Positions 34,601-43,973 of a DNA stretch of 64,000 bases are shown here, one piece after another. The stretch covers positions 1-64,000 of the forward strand of contig CBDETI010000030.1 in assembly GCA_965242775.1 (NCBI GenBank), given 5' to 3'. The notes below the pieces were generated by a model. That model did not search any database. It worked only from the letters and a program-made list of their open reading frames with translations, and was not told where the DNA came from. The position numbers were made by a program, and so were the translations under genes. Origin of the DNA: JAWPMT01 sp965242775. Lineage in GTDB: Bacteria; Bacteroidota; Bacteroidia; Cytophagales; Cyclobacteriaceae. The number at the start of each line of letters is the position of its first letter. The stretch's first letter is position 1.

Positions 34601-37600
34601 AATGAGCACGGTGTAAGTCTTCGAGTCCACACTTGCAAAGGAACTCGCCGTGGCATTGCTCAGTGTAATATCTTCCTCACTGAATCCGCTGACATCCTCA
34701 CTGAAGGTGACCATGGCGGTGAACGCTGAATTGCTATTCGACGGAACATCTGAAACCGTCACCGTCGGGGTTGTTGTATCGTGGGTCGAGGTAGCCTGGG
34801 TAGCGACATCATTACCATTGCCAGCGGCATCCTCAGCGGCACTCGCTGCAATATCTACTGTTACTTCCCCTTCGGAGGTTGGGGTTATCAGAACAGTATA
34901 AGTCCTCGAATCCGTGCTCGCAAATGAACTTGCCGTAGCATTGTTTAGTGTTATATCCTCCTCACTGAATCCACTGACATCCTCGCTGAAGGTGACCGTG
35001 GCGGTGAACGCTGAATTGCTATTCGACGGAACATCTGAAACCGTCACCGTCGGGGCGGTTGTATCGTAGGTCGAGGTAGCCTGGGTAGCGGCATCATTAC
35101 CATTTCCGGCAGCATCCTCAGCGACACTCGCTGCAATATCTACGGTCACCTCCCCTTCGGAGGTTGGGGTTATCAGCACCGTGTAATTCTGGGCATCCAT
35201 GCTAGAAAATGAACTTGCAGAGGCATTACCTAGCGTTATATCCTCTTCACTAAACCCACTGACATCCTCGCTGAAGGCGATCGTGGCGGTGAACGCAGAA
35301 TTGCTATTCGACGGAACATCTGAAACCGTCATCGTCGGGGCGGTTGTATCGTAGGTCGATGTAGCCTGGGTAGCAGCTTCATTATCATTACCGGCAGCAT
35401 CCTCAGCGACACTCGCTGTAATATCTACCGTCACCTCCCCTTCGGAAGTTGGGGTTATCAGCACGGTATAATTCTGGGCATCCGTGCTAGCAAATGAACT
35501 TGCACTGGCATTACTTAAGATAATATCTTCTTCGCTAAACCCACTTACATCCTCACTGAAGGTGACCGTGGCTGTGAATGATGAATTGCTATTCGATGGT
35601 ACCCCGGAGAAGGTTATGGTCGGTGAGGTCGTATCATATGTGGCAGTAACCTGTGTTGCCAACAAGCTCGTATTTCCTTCATTATCCTGAGCGGCCCCTG
35701 CTGCAATATCCAGTGTTACCTCTCCTTCAGTAGTCGGCGTAATCTGGGCCGTATAAATTACGTTATCAGAGGTGGTGAATCCACTAATTGAGGCGTTGGT
35801 CAAGACCACATCACCCGCATCAAAGCCAACGACTCCCTCTGAGAATTCAAAAGTGGCAGTAAAGGCGGCATTGGTATTGGCTGGAACATTTTGGATAGTG
35901 ACAATAGGACTTGTCGTATCATAGTTGGTCACGGCCTGAAGGGCCGCAGTATTGCCCGAGTTCTCACTATTGACTGCAACCGAGGCGGCAACATCAATGG
36001 TCACTTGTCCTTCGGCGGCAGGTGTGATCAGCGCAGTATAGGTATTGGCATCAACGGTCATGAAATCACTAGCAGCGCCATTTACAACCTGGATATCGCT
36101 TAACTCAAAACCGGTTACATCTTCATCGAATTGAAAGGTGACTGTGAATGCGGCATTGGTATTGGTAGGCGCATTTTGAATTTCGACAGCCGGAAACTGG
36201 ATGAAGTCTATACCCAGATTGCTGCTGGCACTGATGGCATTGGTAACAATAGCAGCCGTAGCATTCGTAAATGCTGAATTTTCAAAGGTGAACTGCAAGT
36301 CCGAAACATCATCCACATTGTTGTTTGAAGTAGCATTTCCTGTTAAGGTCAGTACGGCTGACTTCCCATCTGCTGCGACGGTCATAACAGGCGTAAGTCC
36401 GACGGGTACACCCACAATAGAATAGTTCGTTCCAAGAGTCAGTGTTCCACCTGCGTTGGTGAATGTGTCATCGGCGATGGAAATAGAAAGTGACCCCTCA
36501 ACCGATCCATCATTAGCTGCGGCCTCGTTAAACCCACCTCTTCCAACATCATATTGATTTACGTCATCACCGTTTGTCCCTGTTATGAAAAGCCTGGTTC
36601 CATCCGGGGAGAAGGCAAACCCTGTGGCTTCAGTCTCTTGAGCTCCTCCGCTGATCTGAGTAACAAACGCTGCTGTGGTAATAGCGTAAGCTGTAGCGAG
36701 GCTGTATTGAGAAATAACCGCATTGGTTCTGCTCAGGACATACATTGTTAAACCGTCCGGAGAAAAGCCTACGTCATTGGACGTTCCTGAAATCCCAAGA
36801 TCAACATTGACATTATCATAGCTGGCGGTGGATAGATCAAAGCCCGAGCTTAGCGTATACTGGTGCACTACATGATCCTGGCCAATCATGAACATTTTGG
36901 TGCCATCCTGCGAAAAAGCAATGCCGGTTGGTCTCGTACTTTGTGAGTTAACACTAAAATCAGAAGCCGGTGAGCCTGTGTGCACATTATAAGCCGAAGA
37001 CAAATTGTACTGTTGGAGGGAAGATGGGGAAGGATTAAACCCTGAGATAAAAAGTTTCATCCCATCTGGTGAGAAAACTACGTCCATCGCCGTTCTCTCC
37101 TCATTGAGAATGCTGAGGTCCTGGGAGGTGCCTCCATAGGAGGCGGTACCAATATCAAAGGCCTGTGATAAGTTGTAGCGATCTACTGCGGGACTTACCG
37201 TTCCGACAATAAACATTCTTGTTCCATCCTGGGAAAAGGTCAAACCACTTACTGCCGATTGCTCATTCTTTATACTAAAAGGACTTCCCACAACGGAAAT
37301 GCCGTTGCTCAAATCGAATGTGGTCCCGTATGTAAGCGTGGGAATATCAAAGTCGATTTCCAGCACGTTTGATTGTGTATTGGCATTTTGAGCCGCATCG
37401 GTTGCGGTAGCAGCGAAAACTTCAACTGAAACCAATCCCGCGGCGTTTGGCACAAGGTCGACGGTGAAAACGGTGTTGTCGCTGGTCTGAAGATTTTGGG
37501 CCGTGCTATTGGTCAGCGTAAGATCTTCGACGGCAAAGTCCAGCACTTCCTCACTAAAAGTAATGGTCACCGGAATGGGACTGATGATCGTAGGGTCACT

Positions 37601-39574
37601 TGCCATCGTGGAAAGGGTCACTGTAGGCGCTGTGGCATCGGTGGTTTGGCCTTGGAAACTGGCCACATGACCATTGGTGCCATTCCCATTGCCCGCAATA
37701 TCTACTATATCTGTATTAGCTTTTAGATTAATCCGATAATCTCCTTCACCAGAGGAGATGGTCGTGGTGACTCTAAACTGCTCATCAGAAACCACCTCAA
37801 CATTGGTAACTGACCCTGTCACATCGCCTGAGAGGGTCTCAAACTCAAAATCATCAATCGTGACGGAAGTGGTATTGATGGCTTCATTGAATGTGAGAAG
37901 GGCGGTTGTGCTATTTTCAGCGCTAAGGCTTTGAACCTCCGGCAGTCGGGTATCGGCCTGGATGGCCAATGAATAGGCCGAGGTTACGGCCGCGCCAGCA
38001 GCGATTCCATCATTAGGTGTGACACGGAAAGCCACATGCTTTCCAATATCAGCTGTGGCCAATTGATAGGTCAGGTCATTCGCTCCAGAAATATCAGCTG
38101 CGTTCGTTCCGGCCTGATCATCGGCCCGGATCCATTGGTAAGTGGTGCCTTGCTCGGCATCGGCATCAGCATCACTATAATCGTAAGAACCGGTGAGGAC
38201 GTCATTGACCTGCAAGCCGGAATTACTCACAGAGACATTGCTCGCAACAGGGAGTTCGTTTGTAGGCGGTGTGAAGCGGATATCATCCAGAAAAATATCG
38301 TCGTTTGCTGGGTTACCGGTAAAAACGCTGAAGCCTTCCACATTAACCGTAAAGGAACTTATATGCTGCCAGTTAAGTGTTACTTCTGTATCTGCCAGGT
38401 CGACAAAAGTGTTGTACTCCAGGTTGTTAACTGCGCTATTTGGACCTCCTCCGGGGATAAAATCCGCTACTACGCGAAGAAGTGAACTGGTCGAGGTAAA
38501 ATTTAAGCCCAGAACATCTACCGGGGAAGAAAAACTTACTGTAACCGCTTCTCCCCTGGTTTCGAATACATCATCCTCGCTATCATTGAGCCCTGAATTC
38601 GTGAAAGTCAGGTTGTCATTGGTACTTATAGAAATGGTGACATTGTCTATTGTTTCGGAAGTGACGAAAGACTGTGAAGAAGCATTATCGGCCGAAAAAA
38701 CCGAAAATGGTATAATCTCTATAGGTGAGCTCTCTACGGGCGTCCCCAGAGACAATCCATCACTTGGGGTTACTTCTACGCTTACAAAAGCACCAACATC
38801 CGCCAGCACAGGGGTATAAGTAGAGGAAGTGGCGCCAAAAATTATGATTCTACCAGCACCTGCGGCATTGGTGGAGCGGTACCATTGGAACGTACTGCCA
38901 ACTTCCGGATCCGAATCTGCATCGGAATAGTCGTAAGTAGCAGTAATCGAACCGCCCTGGGCAAAAATCCCTTCGGCTGAAACATTAGTCACAACAGGAG
39001 CAATATTTGAGGGAAGTGTAAACGCAAAATCATCTAGAATCGGCTGATTGGTATAGTCATGGGTAATGGTAAAAGAAGAAATGGATCTCCAATTCAGCTC
39101 TACAGTATTCGCTACGGTGCCTCCGGTAATGGGTCCGGTGGGTATGCTAAATTCAAAGAAGCTGCTTACAATAGGCGTTGTAACGACGGCATTAACCTGG
39201 TCCGAAGGAGTAAACGTCCAGTTCTGTCCGGTGCCGGCGAAATTCAGGCTCGCCTTTATCGTGGTTAGATCGACGGGTGAACTAAAGCTAACCTGTGTGG
39301 TAAGTGTGCTTGCGGACGTGAAGGCAAGAGCCACATCTCCCTCCCATTGATCTGCGCTCAGATTGGTGCTGACGTCAGCACGATCTCGTATTTGCAAATT
39401 ATCGGAGGTGAGCGTCATGGTGATACCATTGACAGTTTGCGTAATGGTATTTCCTCCCGTTACCACCGCCCCGTTCGAAGCATTAAAATCAAAGAGGTCT
39501 GAGGTTAATACATCGAAAGCCGGGGGAAACAACAAAGTCCGAATTGAGGACACTCCCGGCATTGCCAGCCACAT
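31601..39574 (-). CDS. Giant T9SS-secreted Ig-like repeat protein, C-terminal part (frameshift-separated)
   Basis: 2657 residues in one frame; the true coding start is upstream in the adjoining frame (39489-40601). Order of parts: jelly-roll-like and cadherin-like segments (residues 1-640); a propeller of about five blades (FSPDGTRLFITGTNGDDVNQ is one example, DNA 36550-37300); eleven tandem bacterial Ig-like Big_12-type domains of about 95 residues (DNA 33058-36195); a Big_2-like section (VEIESISDKNLGDPAFELTA); a carboxypeptidase-regulatory-like module (FTVSGLVTDPTGAAFANGDV); and a type A T9SS sorting domain (DIYPNPVDRDFTVSMN, ending GIYFLRIASKGHYEIRRILK). This is a cell-surface or secreted adhesin-like protein. 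The initial residues MWLAMPGVSSIRTLLFPP are out-of-frame noise. Confidence 0.9.
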   Translation of the reverse strand: MWLAMPGVSSIRTLLFPPAFDVLTSDLFDFNASNGAVVTGGNTITQTVNGITMTLTSDNLQIRDRADVSTNLSADQWEGDVALAFTSASTLTTQVSFSSPVDLTTIKASLNFAGTGQNWTFTPSDQVNAVVTTPIVSSFFEFSIPTGPITGGTVANTVELNWRSISSFTITHDYTNQPILDDFAFTLPSNIAPVVTNVSAEGIFAQGGSITATYDYSDADSDPEVGSTFQWYRSTNAAGAGRIIIFGATSSTYTPVLADVGAFVSVEVTPSDGLSLGTPVESSPIEIIPFSVFSADNASSQSFVTSETIDNVTISISTNDNLTFTNSGLNDSEDDVFETRGEAVTVSFSSPVDVLGLNFTSTSSLLRVVADFIPGGGPNSAVNNLEYNTFVDLADTEVTLNWQHISSFTVNVEGFSVFTGNPANDDIFLDDIRFTPPTNELPVASNVSVSNSGLQVNDVLTGSYDYSDADADAEQGTTYQWIRADDQAGTNAADISGANDLTYQLATADIGKHVAFRVTPNDGIAAGAAVTSAYSLAIQADTRLPEVQSLSAENSTTALLTFNEAINTTSVTIDDFEFETLSGDVTGSVTNVEVVSDEQFRVTTTISSGEGDYRINLKANTDIVDIAGNGNGTNGHVASFQGQTTDATAPTVTLSTMASDPTIISPIPVTITFSEEVLDFAVEDLTLTNSTAQNLQTSDNTVFTVDLVPNAAGLVSVEVFAATATDAAQNANTQSNVLEIDFDIPTLTYGTTFDLSNGISVVGSPFSIKNEQSAVSGLTFSQDGTRMFIVGTVSPAVDRYNLSQAFDIGTASYGGTSQDLSILNEERTAMDVVFSPDGMKLFISGFNPSPSSLQQYNLSSAYNVHTGSPASDFSVNSQSTRPTGIAFSQDGTKMFMIGQDHVVHQYTLSSGFDLSTASYDNVNVDLGISGTSNDVGFSPDGLTMYVLSRTNAVISQYSLATAYAITTAAFVTQISGGAQETEATGFAFSPDGTRLFITGTNGDDVNQYDVGRGGFNEAAANDGSVEGSLSISIADDTFTNAGGTLTLGTNYSIVGVPVGLTPVMTVAADGKSAVLTLTGNATSNNNVDDVSDLQFTFENSAFTNATAAIVTNAISASSNLGIDFIQFPAVEIQNAPTNTNAAFTVTFQFDEDVTGFELSDIQVVNGAASDFMTVDANTYTALITPAAEGQVTIDVAASVAVNSENSGNTAALQAVTNYDTTSPIVTIQNVPANTNAAFTATFEFSEGVVGFDAGDVVLTNASISGFTTSDNVIYTAQITPTTEGEVTLDIAAGAAQDNEGNTSLLATQVTATYDTTSPTITFSGVPSNSNSSFTATVTFSEDVSGFSEEDIILSNASASSFASTDAQNYTVLITPTSEGEVTVDITASVAEDAAGNDNEAATQATSTYDTTAPTMTVSDVPSNSNSAFTATIAFSEDVSGFSEEDITLGNASASSFSSMDAQNYTVLITPTSEGEVTVDIAASVAEDAAGNGNDAATQATSTYDTTAPTVTVSDVPSNSNSAFTATVTFSEDVSGFSEEDITLNNATASSFASTDSRTYTVLITPTSEGEVTVDIAASAAEDAAGNGNDVATQATSTHDTTTPTVTVSDVPSNSNSAFTAMVTFSEDVSGFSEEDITLSNATASSFASVDSKTYTVLITPTSEGEVTVDIAASVAEDAAGNDNAAASQATSTYDTTDPTVEVSDVPSNSNSAFTATITFSEDVSGFEEGDITLSNASASSFASTNSKTYTVLITPTQEGSVTLDIAASVAQDAAGNDNAAATQATSTYDITSPTVAVSGVPSHSNSSFTATITFSEDISGFEEGDITLSNASASSFASTNSKTYTVLITPTQEGSVTLDIAASVAQDAAGNDNAAATQATSVYDTTAPTATVSGVPSNSNSAFTATITFSEDVSGFEEGDITLSNASASSFASTDSKTYTVLITPTQEGSVTVDIAASGAQDAAGNDNAAATQATSVYDTTAPTVEVSDVPSHSNSAFTATITFSEDVSGFEEEDITLSNATASSFTSTDLKSYTVLITPTSEGSVTVDIAANVAEDAAGNGNGAATQSTSIYDVTAPTVTIASASVSPVTGPYDVTITFSESVSGFVVEDIEVANGVASAFTGSGASYGTTITPSESGETTVSVGANIAIDTAGNANIASNALTIEFNPQTSKTATSVEIESISDKNLGDPAFELTANTTPTSAPVVWSVLSGSATISGTTLTLGSESGPVTVQASIVENDTLLGSSDTEVFELLDPALITPIISFQIPDTVTIIETVELIASLDAQGATNISEADITFSITSGSGQITGSMLSFTGTGAVDVTASIAATSETNSASRTETIFVNPVFTVSGLVTDPTGAAFANGDVVITDINDLTNTQSTALDATGAYTFLNLKASEYLILVNSADAAYAATYFGNTSTVLDPGASVKATAVNSDLTGINIQMQAKPAPAVDFLPPEEGGTINFQAQNGGAGGGNRFYEGRVQMGEPLPNTLVILRTSVDEYVADGLTDGGGNITFDGLPEGEYKLQVDVPGVGLVSTEVGVEEGEESVLTGVLSEEGVAFEAEEVLSSENLAASHTDIYPNPVDRDFTVSMNSHFRGEITLQLIDTRGQVLSTFQFEKTDQTHRQQLQLTGPSGIYFLRIASKGHYEIRRILKR
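33058..36195 (-). repeat. Eleven tandem Ig-like domain repeats of about 285 bp
   Basis: Protein period about 95 residues, DNA period 285 bp. Each unit has the pattern PTVTVSDVPSNSNSAF, then FSEDVSGF..EDITLSNASA, then YTVLITPTSEGEVTVDIAAS and AEDAAGNDNAAATQATS. Units 3-10 (about 33345-35625) are very close to each other; a 120-bp stretch starting at 33721, 34006 and 34291 is almost identical at exactly 285-bp steps. The two outer units on the N-terminal side and the last unit are diverged. Confidence 0.93.
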
Positions 39575-40601
39575 CTTGATAATCCATTTCTCTTACGGTC
39601 AGGTAATTGAAAGTAGAGGCCCCCGGATCATCTGGAGTCAGGGTAGCCGTAAAAGTGATGTTGTCACTTGTGGATAAGGTCCCGAGTGTTGCTGTGGAGG
39701 GAACGTCAACATCCGAAAGATCAAAACCAGCAACGGCTTCTGAAAAGGTGAATGTTGCAATCGCCGTTTCGCCACTGACCAACTGCGTATCATCAATAGT
39801 AATAGAGGTTAGATCCGGTCGCTGCGTATCAATAGCAAAGGTTTCCTCAAATGTGCCGGTGCCAACGGTACCGTCACTATCTCTTGTAATCCCCGTTAAA
39901 TCAAAGGAAATGGTAGCATTAGGGATTTCTAATCCCGTTTGCGGTCTTATCAAAATAGATACTAACGTACCCTCCGCTAGGGTCTGGGGTATCCCCAACA
40001 TCACCTCTGAGGTCCCAAAAGGAATATTGAAATCACTGATATCTATACCTTGTACTACTCGGTCAAATTGAAGGACCCAGGTAACACGCGTTACTCCGTC
40101 AGATTCGATAAAGGCATTTTCCGGCGCTATACCCGTTCTTACCCCAATAGGTGCTACCGAACCCGTAAACTGTAGGATTTGCTGCGCAATGCCTCCCCCA
40201 AAAAAATTGATGACGTTGTTAATACTACCTTCTGGAGCTGAGTCCTTTACCCTCATGTATACAGTGATCGGTTCCCCAATCAAATCTCCACCAGCGGCAG
40301 TCAACTCTAGAAAATCGGCGAATGTCGCATTATCAAGTGAAAATTCCACAATTGATCCTGCATGTAGAATTTGAACGTTGCCGGTGAGATCGTCCCCGGA
40401 AATTGTAAAGCTTTGCGCATCTGACGGAGCTCCTGAGACCGCTTCAAAAGGGTCAAGAATATAGGTGTTACCAACACTAAGCACATTACCGTTTGATTCT
40501 ACTGTAATGGTTTGAGCATAGGGGTTTCCACAGGACAAGGCAATGCATAGGAGCATTAGGCCTAAGCCCCTGGCCTTTGGCGATTTAAAAACTGATTGCA
40601 T
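39489..40601 (-). CDS. Giant T9SS-secreted repeat protein, N-terminal part (frameshift-separated)
   Basis: 370 residues, of which about the first 354 belong to the true protein. Signal peptide MQSVFKSPKARGLGLMLLCI followed by ALSCGNPYAQ. The following modules (TITVESNGNVLSVGNTYILD and a Big_12-like unit, DLTSITIDDTQLVSGETAIA) match the style of the larger downstream frame. The reading runs DVAGNAGSVLNSDFVVSP, after which the correct continuation AFDVLTSDLFDFNASNG lies in the other frame. The switch falls in a run of five G on the plus strand (39522-39526). Removing one base makes 31601-40601 exactly 9000 nt, one open reading frame of 2999 residues. Confidence 0.9.
   Translation of the reverse strand: MQSVFKSPKARGLGLMLLCIALSCGNPYAQTITVESNGNVLSVGNTYILDPFEAVSGAPSDAQSFTISGDDLTGNVQILHAGSIVEFSLDNATFADFLELTAAGGDLIGEPITVYMRVKDSAPEGSINNVINFFGGGIAQQILQFTGSVAPIGVRTGIAPENAFIESDGVTRVTWVLQFDRVVQGIDISDFNIPFGTSEVMLGIPQTLAEGTLVSILIRPQTGLEIPNATISFDLTGITRDSDGTVGTGTFEETFAIDTQRPDLTSITIDDTQLVSGETAIATFTFSEAVAGFDLSDVDVPSTATLGTLSTSDNITFTATLTPDDPGASTFNYLTVREMDYQDVAGNAGSVLNSDFVVSPGFRCINLRPL
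39522..39526 (-). other. Homopolymer frameshift joining the two parts of the giant gene
   Basis: Five G on the plus strand (five C in the coding strand) where four would keep the frame: TCC CCG GCT TTC gives S-P-A-F and continues into the long frame. Flanking coding quality is high on both sides. Confidence 0.88.
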
Positions 40602-40835
40602 GGTTGTAGTTTTCAGACTTTGAAATATGAATATCCCAAGAATGGCTGTGCTTATTTCAGTAATGTGGTATGCTAAGCACCTACTGGGGTGAATGACTCA
40701 AATTCTGTGGTAAATGAAAATCAGAATTCCACCGACCACAACGTTGTTTATAAAACTAAAATCCACTGGATAACACTTCGAGTAAGCGATGTAAAGATTC
40801 ATTGAGATTCTCAAGGGTATTGATCTTAGATTGAC

Positions 40836-43800
40836 TTAGGCCGCAAAAGTCAGCGTAAAATTGGTGCCTTCGGTATTGTCGAAGTTGTACTCTCCCTCCA
40901 ATTGGTCACTTAATATTCTGACCAGGCGCAATCCCAGCGACCTGGAACGGCGAATGTCAATCTCGGCTGGTAACCCAACGCCATTGTCTGAAACGTGAAG
41001 TTGATATTGACCAGCTTCTTTCGTCAGGTAGATATTGAACTCACCCTCATCTCTACCCTGAAAGGCATACTTGAAAGTGTTGGTAGTGAGTTCATTGATA
41101 ATGAGGCCTAAGGGCACAGCACTCTCCACATCAAAGTAGGCTTCATCTGCCTTTATCTGCACCTGCACTTTGGCCGCATTTTCACCGAACGAGGCCTTAA
41201 TCTCGCTGACCAGTTCCATGATGTACTCACCAAAAGGAATACTCTTCAAATCTTCGTTTTCATACAACTTCTGGTGTATAAGCGACATAGAGCGGACCCT
41301 TCCTTGGCCTTCCTCCAGGACATTTCGAATCTTATCATCGTCAAACTTTCCGGATTGCAGGTAGAGCAAGTTGGCGATGATTTGGAGGTTGTTTTTCACC
41401 CTGTGATGAATCTCTCTCAATAATGTTTCACGCTCTTTGAGACTCTGCTGTATGGTTTCATTTTGTGCGGCGATGGTCTCCCGGTCTTGCTCCGCTTTCT
41501 CTTTCTGCCTCTTGAGGTCATTTGTACGCTCCTCGACCTGCTGCTCCAGAATTTTCTGATACTTTTTGACCTGCCTGAGGCGGTACCCATAGATTCCCAC
41601 TACCGAAGACAGGAACATAACCAAAACCAGTGACCGGAACCACCAGGTGGCCCAATACGGGGGGCTGATGGAAATAAGTAAGTGCCTATCCGGCCCCCAA
41701 AAACCATCGTTGTTGGCTGCCCTGAAAACTAAATCATAGGCTCCTGGGGCCAAATTCGCCATACTCACTGTGCGCTGACCTCTGAGATCTTTCCAAGTTT
41801 CGTCAGATGAAAACTTGTACTGAAATTGCAGTTTTTCAGGGTGCAAAAAATAGGGCGCATCAAATCGAATAGCAACGTCATTTTGATCGTAAGCCAACGC
41901 CAATTCCTCCTGATTTTGCAATGAAGAAGGTAGTAAATCCGTTCCCACCTCCACTTTCTCATCATTTACCCAAAGTTCTTTCAGTGCAATCTTTACTTCA
42001 TTGGCACTGGTCTCAATCTTCCTCGGATCAAATACGTTGTAACCGTTGACGCCCCCGAAGTAAATGTTCCCATCTCCATCTTTAGTTGCTACACTATTGA
42101 AAACGCGACTCTGCAAACCATCCTCCAGCGTAAAGGCTGTAAATGTTTCCGATTGGGTGTCAAATTTGCCTAGTCCATTTTTGGACGTGAGCCATATCTC
42201 TTGGTCGTTATCGCCGAATTCCAGCGCCATTATTTCATTGGCAAGGTTAGCCTTATGGTCGAAATAGGATGAGGTCGCTCCTGTTTTCCAGTTGAACTTG
42301 ACTAATCCATTATTCACACTCCCAAGCCATAACACCTCTTCCGATTCCTCCAAGATCGCCTGAAATGTGGGCTCACCGAACGCCTCCCTTTTGTGTAGAA
42401 ATTGGACCTTGTCGCCTCTGATAGGATCCAGAAGAAAAAGCCCACTTCTCTGGGAGGCCACCCAAAGCCGCGTCGGGGACCCGTAGGCCAAGGCAGTTAT
42501 CGAGCGGCTGTCTTGGTAAATGTTCTTGTCCCCTTCTTGAAAAAAATACCTTTTCTCTCCGGAGGTCAAGTCATATTCAAAGAGGCCATGAGAGACACTT
42601 CCAATCCAAATTTTGCTAGTACCATCCGTCGCACTCGCCCAAGTAAAACTCCTTTTGTTAAAACCGTCTATTGCCACTAACTCCTTCAACCTCAAAGATT
42701 GGTCGTACCGATGCAATCTATCTCCGATGGTCACGATAATATCCTCGCCAACCAATTCCGTGTGCGGGTAATCGTCTGACTTCTCGATGACCCAGGTTTT
42801 TTTCTGCCCTTCCTGTAATAAAACGCCATTTCTTGTTCCAACAAGTCGCTGACCATTGGCCAAGACATCCACATCAACTACTTCGTGGGCCTTTCCTTGT
42901 TCCGAGGACAGGAAGTGCTGAAATTTTCTACTTTTCGGATGGTAATAATTAAGCCCTCCTACGCCATCGGTTCCTAACCATAACCCGCCACTCTGGTCCC
43001 TCATCATGGGCCATACGTACTCGCTGCTTAAACTCGAAGGATTCCCAACGTCCGGTAGAATTTGACGTTCGAAGCTTTTAGTAACCGTATTGAAAAGGTT
43101 AAGACCACCACCATAAGTCGAAACCAAAAGTTGTTTCTCGTTTAGATTGGTGATCCCCCAAACAAATTGTTTACTCAGGCCATCTTCTTCGGTGTAAAAC
43201 TCAAATTCCTTTGTTAGTGGGTCAAACCGAGCAAGCCCCTCATCAGTACCAAACCAGAAAGTCTTATCAGGCGACTGATAAATAATTCTTACTATCCTTT
43301 TTCGGAGGTTATCCGAAGGCGGGATGAAAATGGCCTCAAATTCGGCGCAAATACAGTCATACACCTTTAGGCCTCCGCCATCTGTACCGACCCAAATCCG
43401 GCCCTCAGCATCCTGGTAGAAGCTGTTGATTCTATTAAAGGAAAAGTTCCTTTTTGCTTTATCATCAACGTAAGTTCTGGGGTCATGCAGTCGGACAATT
43501 GTGGAAGTTGTCCTATCGAAAACGGCCAACCCATCTTCGGTACCAATCCAAACGTTATCGTCACGATCAACAAAAACCGATCTGATATGGTCATTTGGAA
43601 TACTATTTTCATTTAACGAGTCAAAGAAGAATCTTTGAAAGGTCTCGGTTTTAGGATTGTAGCGGTTGAGTCCACGGTCTGAGCCTACCCAAATCAATCC
43701 ATCCTGATCTACAGCTAAACCAAAGAGTGTATTGTGCGACAGTGAATTGGTGTCAGAGGGCACATGATAAAAATTTTCGAATTCCAGGCCGTTGAAGCGA

Positions 43801-43970
43801 CTCAGGCCATGTTCGGTCCCGAGCCAGACATATCCATCCTGATCTTGCGCAATGTTCCGAATGATTGGGTTAGCCAAACCCTCTTCTATGCTCCATTTCC
43901 TGAATTCAAAATCCTGCGATACCGCTATTCGAGAGGTAATAACAAACAAGCAAAGAAGAAGGAACCTCAT
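40836..43970 (-). CDS. Two-component-regulator-propeller histidine kinase (HisKA_2 type)
   Basis: 1044 residues. Signal peptide MRFLLLCLFVITSRIAVSQ, then about 14 Reg_prop blades (RNIAQDQDGYVWLGTEHGLS, FVDRDDNVWIGTEDGLAVFD and so on) forming two periplasmic propellers to about residue 680. A Y_Y_Y domain follows (residues 700-765: FQYKFSSDETWKDLRGQRTV), then one membrane helix at about 775-800, a coiled coil (about 805-845) and a HisKA_2/HATPase kinase with phospho-His region LLREIHHRVKNNLQIIANLL (H855/H856). In Bacteroidota such sensors often detect glycans, although those are usually fused to an AraC regulator; here the kinase is separate and partnered with the LytTR regulator 3 bp upstream. 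The ligand is unknown. Confidence 0.94.
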   Translation of the reverse strand: MRFLLLCLFVITSRIAVSQDFEFRKWSIEEGLANPIIRNIAQDQDGYVWLGTEHGLSRFNGLEFENFYHVPSDTNSLSHNTLFGLAVDQDGLIWVGSDRGLNRYNPKTETFQRFFFDSLNENSIPNDHIRSVFVDRDDNVWIGTEDGLAVFDRTTSTIVRLHDPRTYVDDKAKRNFSFNRINSFYQDAEGRIWVGTDGGGLKVYDCICAEFEAIFIPPSDNLRKRIVRIIYQSPDKTFWFGTDEGLARFDPLTKEFEFYTEEDGLSKQFVWGITNLNEKQLLVSTYGGGLNLFNTVTKSFERQILPDVGNPSSLSSEYVWPMMRDQSGGLWLGTDGVGGLNYYHPKSRKFQHFLSSEQGKAHEVVDVDVLANGQRLVGTRNGVLLQEGQKKTWVIEKSDDYPHTELVGEDIIVTIGDRLHRYDQSLRLKELVAIDGFNKRSFTWASATDGTSKIWIGSVSHGLFEYDLTSGEKRYFFQEGDKNIYQDSRSITALAYGSPTRLWVASQRSGLFLLDPIRGDKVQFLHKREAFGEPTFQAILEESEEVLWLGSVNNGLVKFNWKTGATSSYFDHKANLANEIMALEFGDNDQEIWLTSKNGLGKFDTQSETFTAFTLEDGLQSRVFNSVATKDGDGNIYFGGVNGYNVFDPRKIETSANEVKIALKELWVNDEKVEVGTDLLPSSLQNQEELALAYDQNDVAIRFDAPYFLHPEKLQFQYKFSSDETWKDLRGQRTVSMANLAPGAYDLVFRAANNDGFWGPDRHLLISISPPYWATWWFRSLVLVMFLSSVVGIYGYRLRQVKKYQKILEQQVEERTNDLKRQKEKAEQDRETIAAQNETIQQSLKERETLLREIHHRVKNNLQIIANLLYLQSGKFDDDKIRNVLEEGQGRVRSMSLIHQKLYENEDLKSIPFGEYIMELVSEIKASFGENAAKVQVQIKADEAYFDVESAVPLGLIINELTTNTFKYAFQGRDEGEFNIYLTKEAGQYQLHVSDNGVGLPAEIDIRRSRSLGLRLVRILSDQLEGEYNFDNTEGTNFTLTFAA

Positions 43971-43973
43971 TTG

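Noticed and set aside
33058..36195. CRISPR-like periodic repeats
   Set aside because: The 285-bp period lies in frame within a coding sequence and encodes Ig-like domains; there are no short identical repeats with unique spacers.
38193..38819. 208-residue plus-strand frame and other plus frames over 32400-40400
   Set aside because: Antisense of the giant repeat gene; biased codon composition opens the opposite strand.
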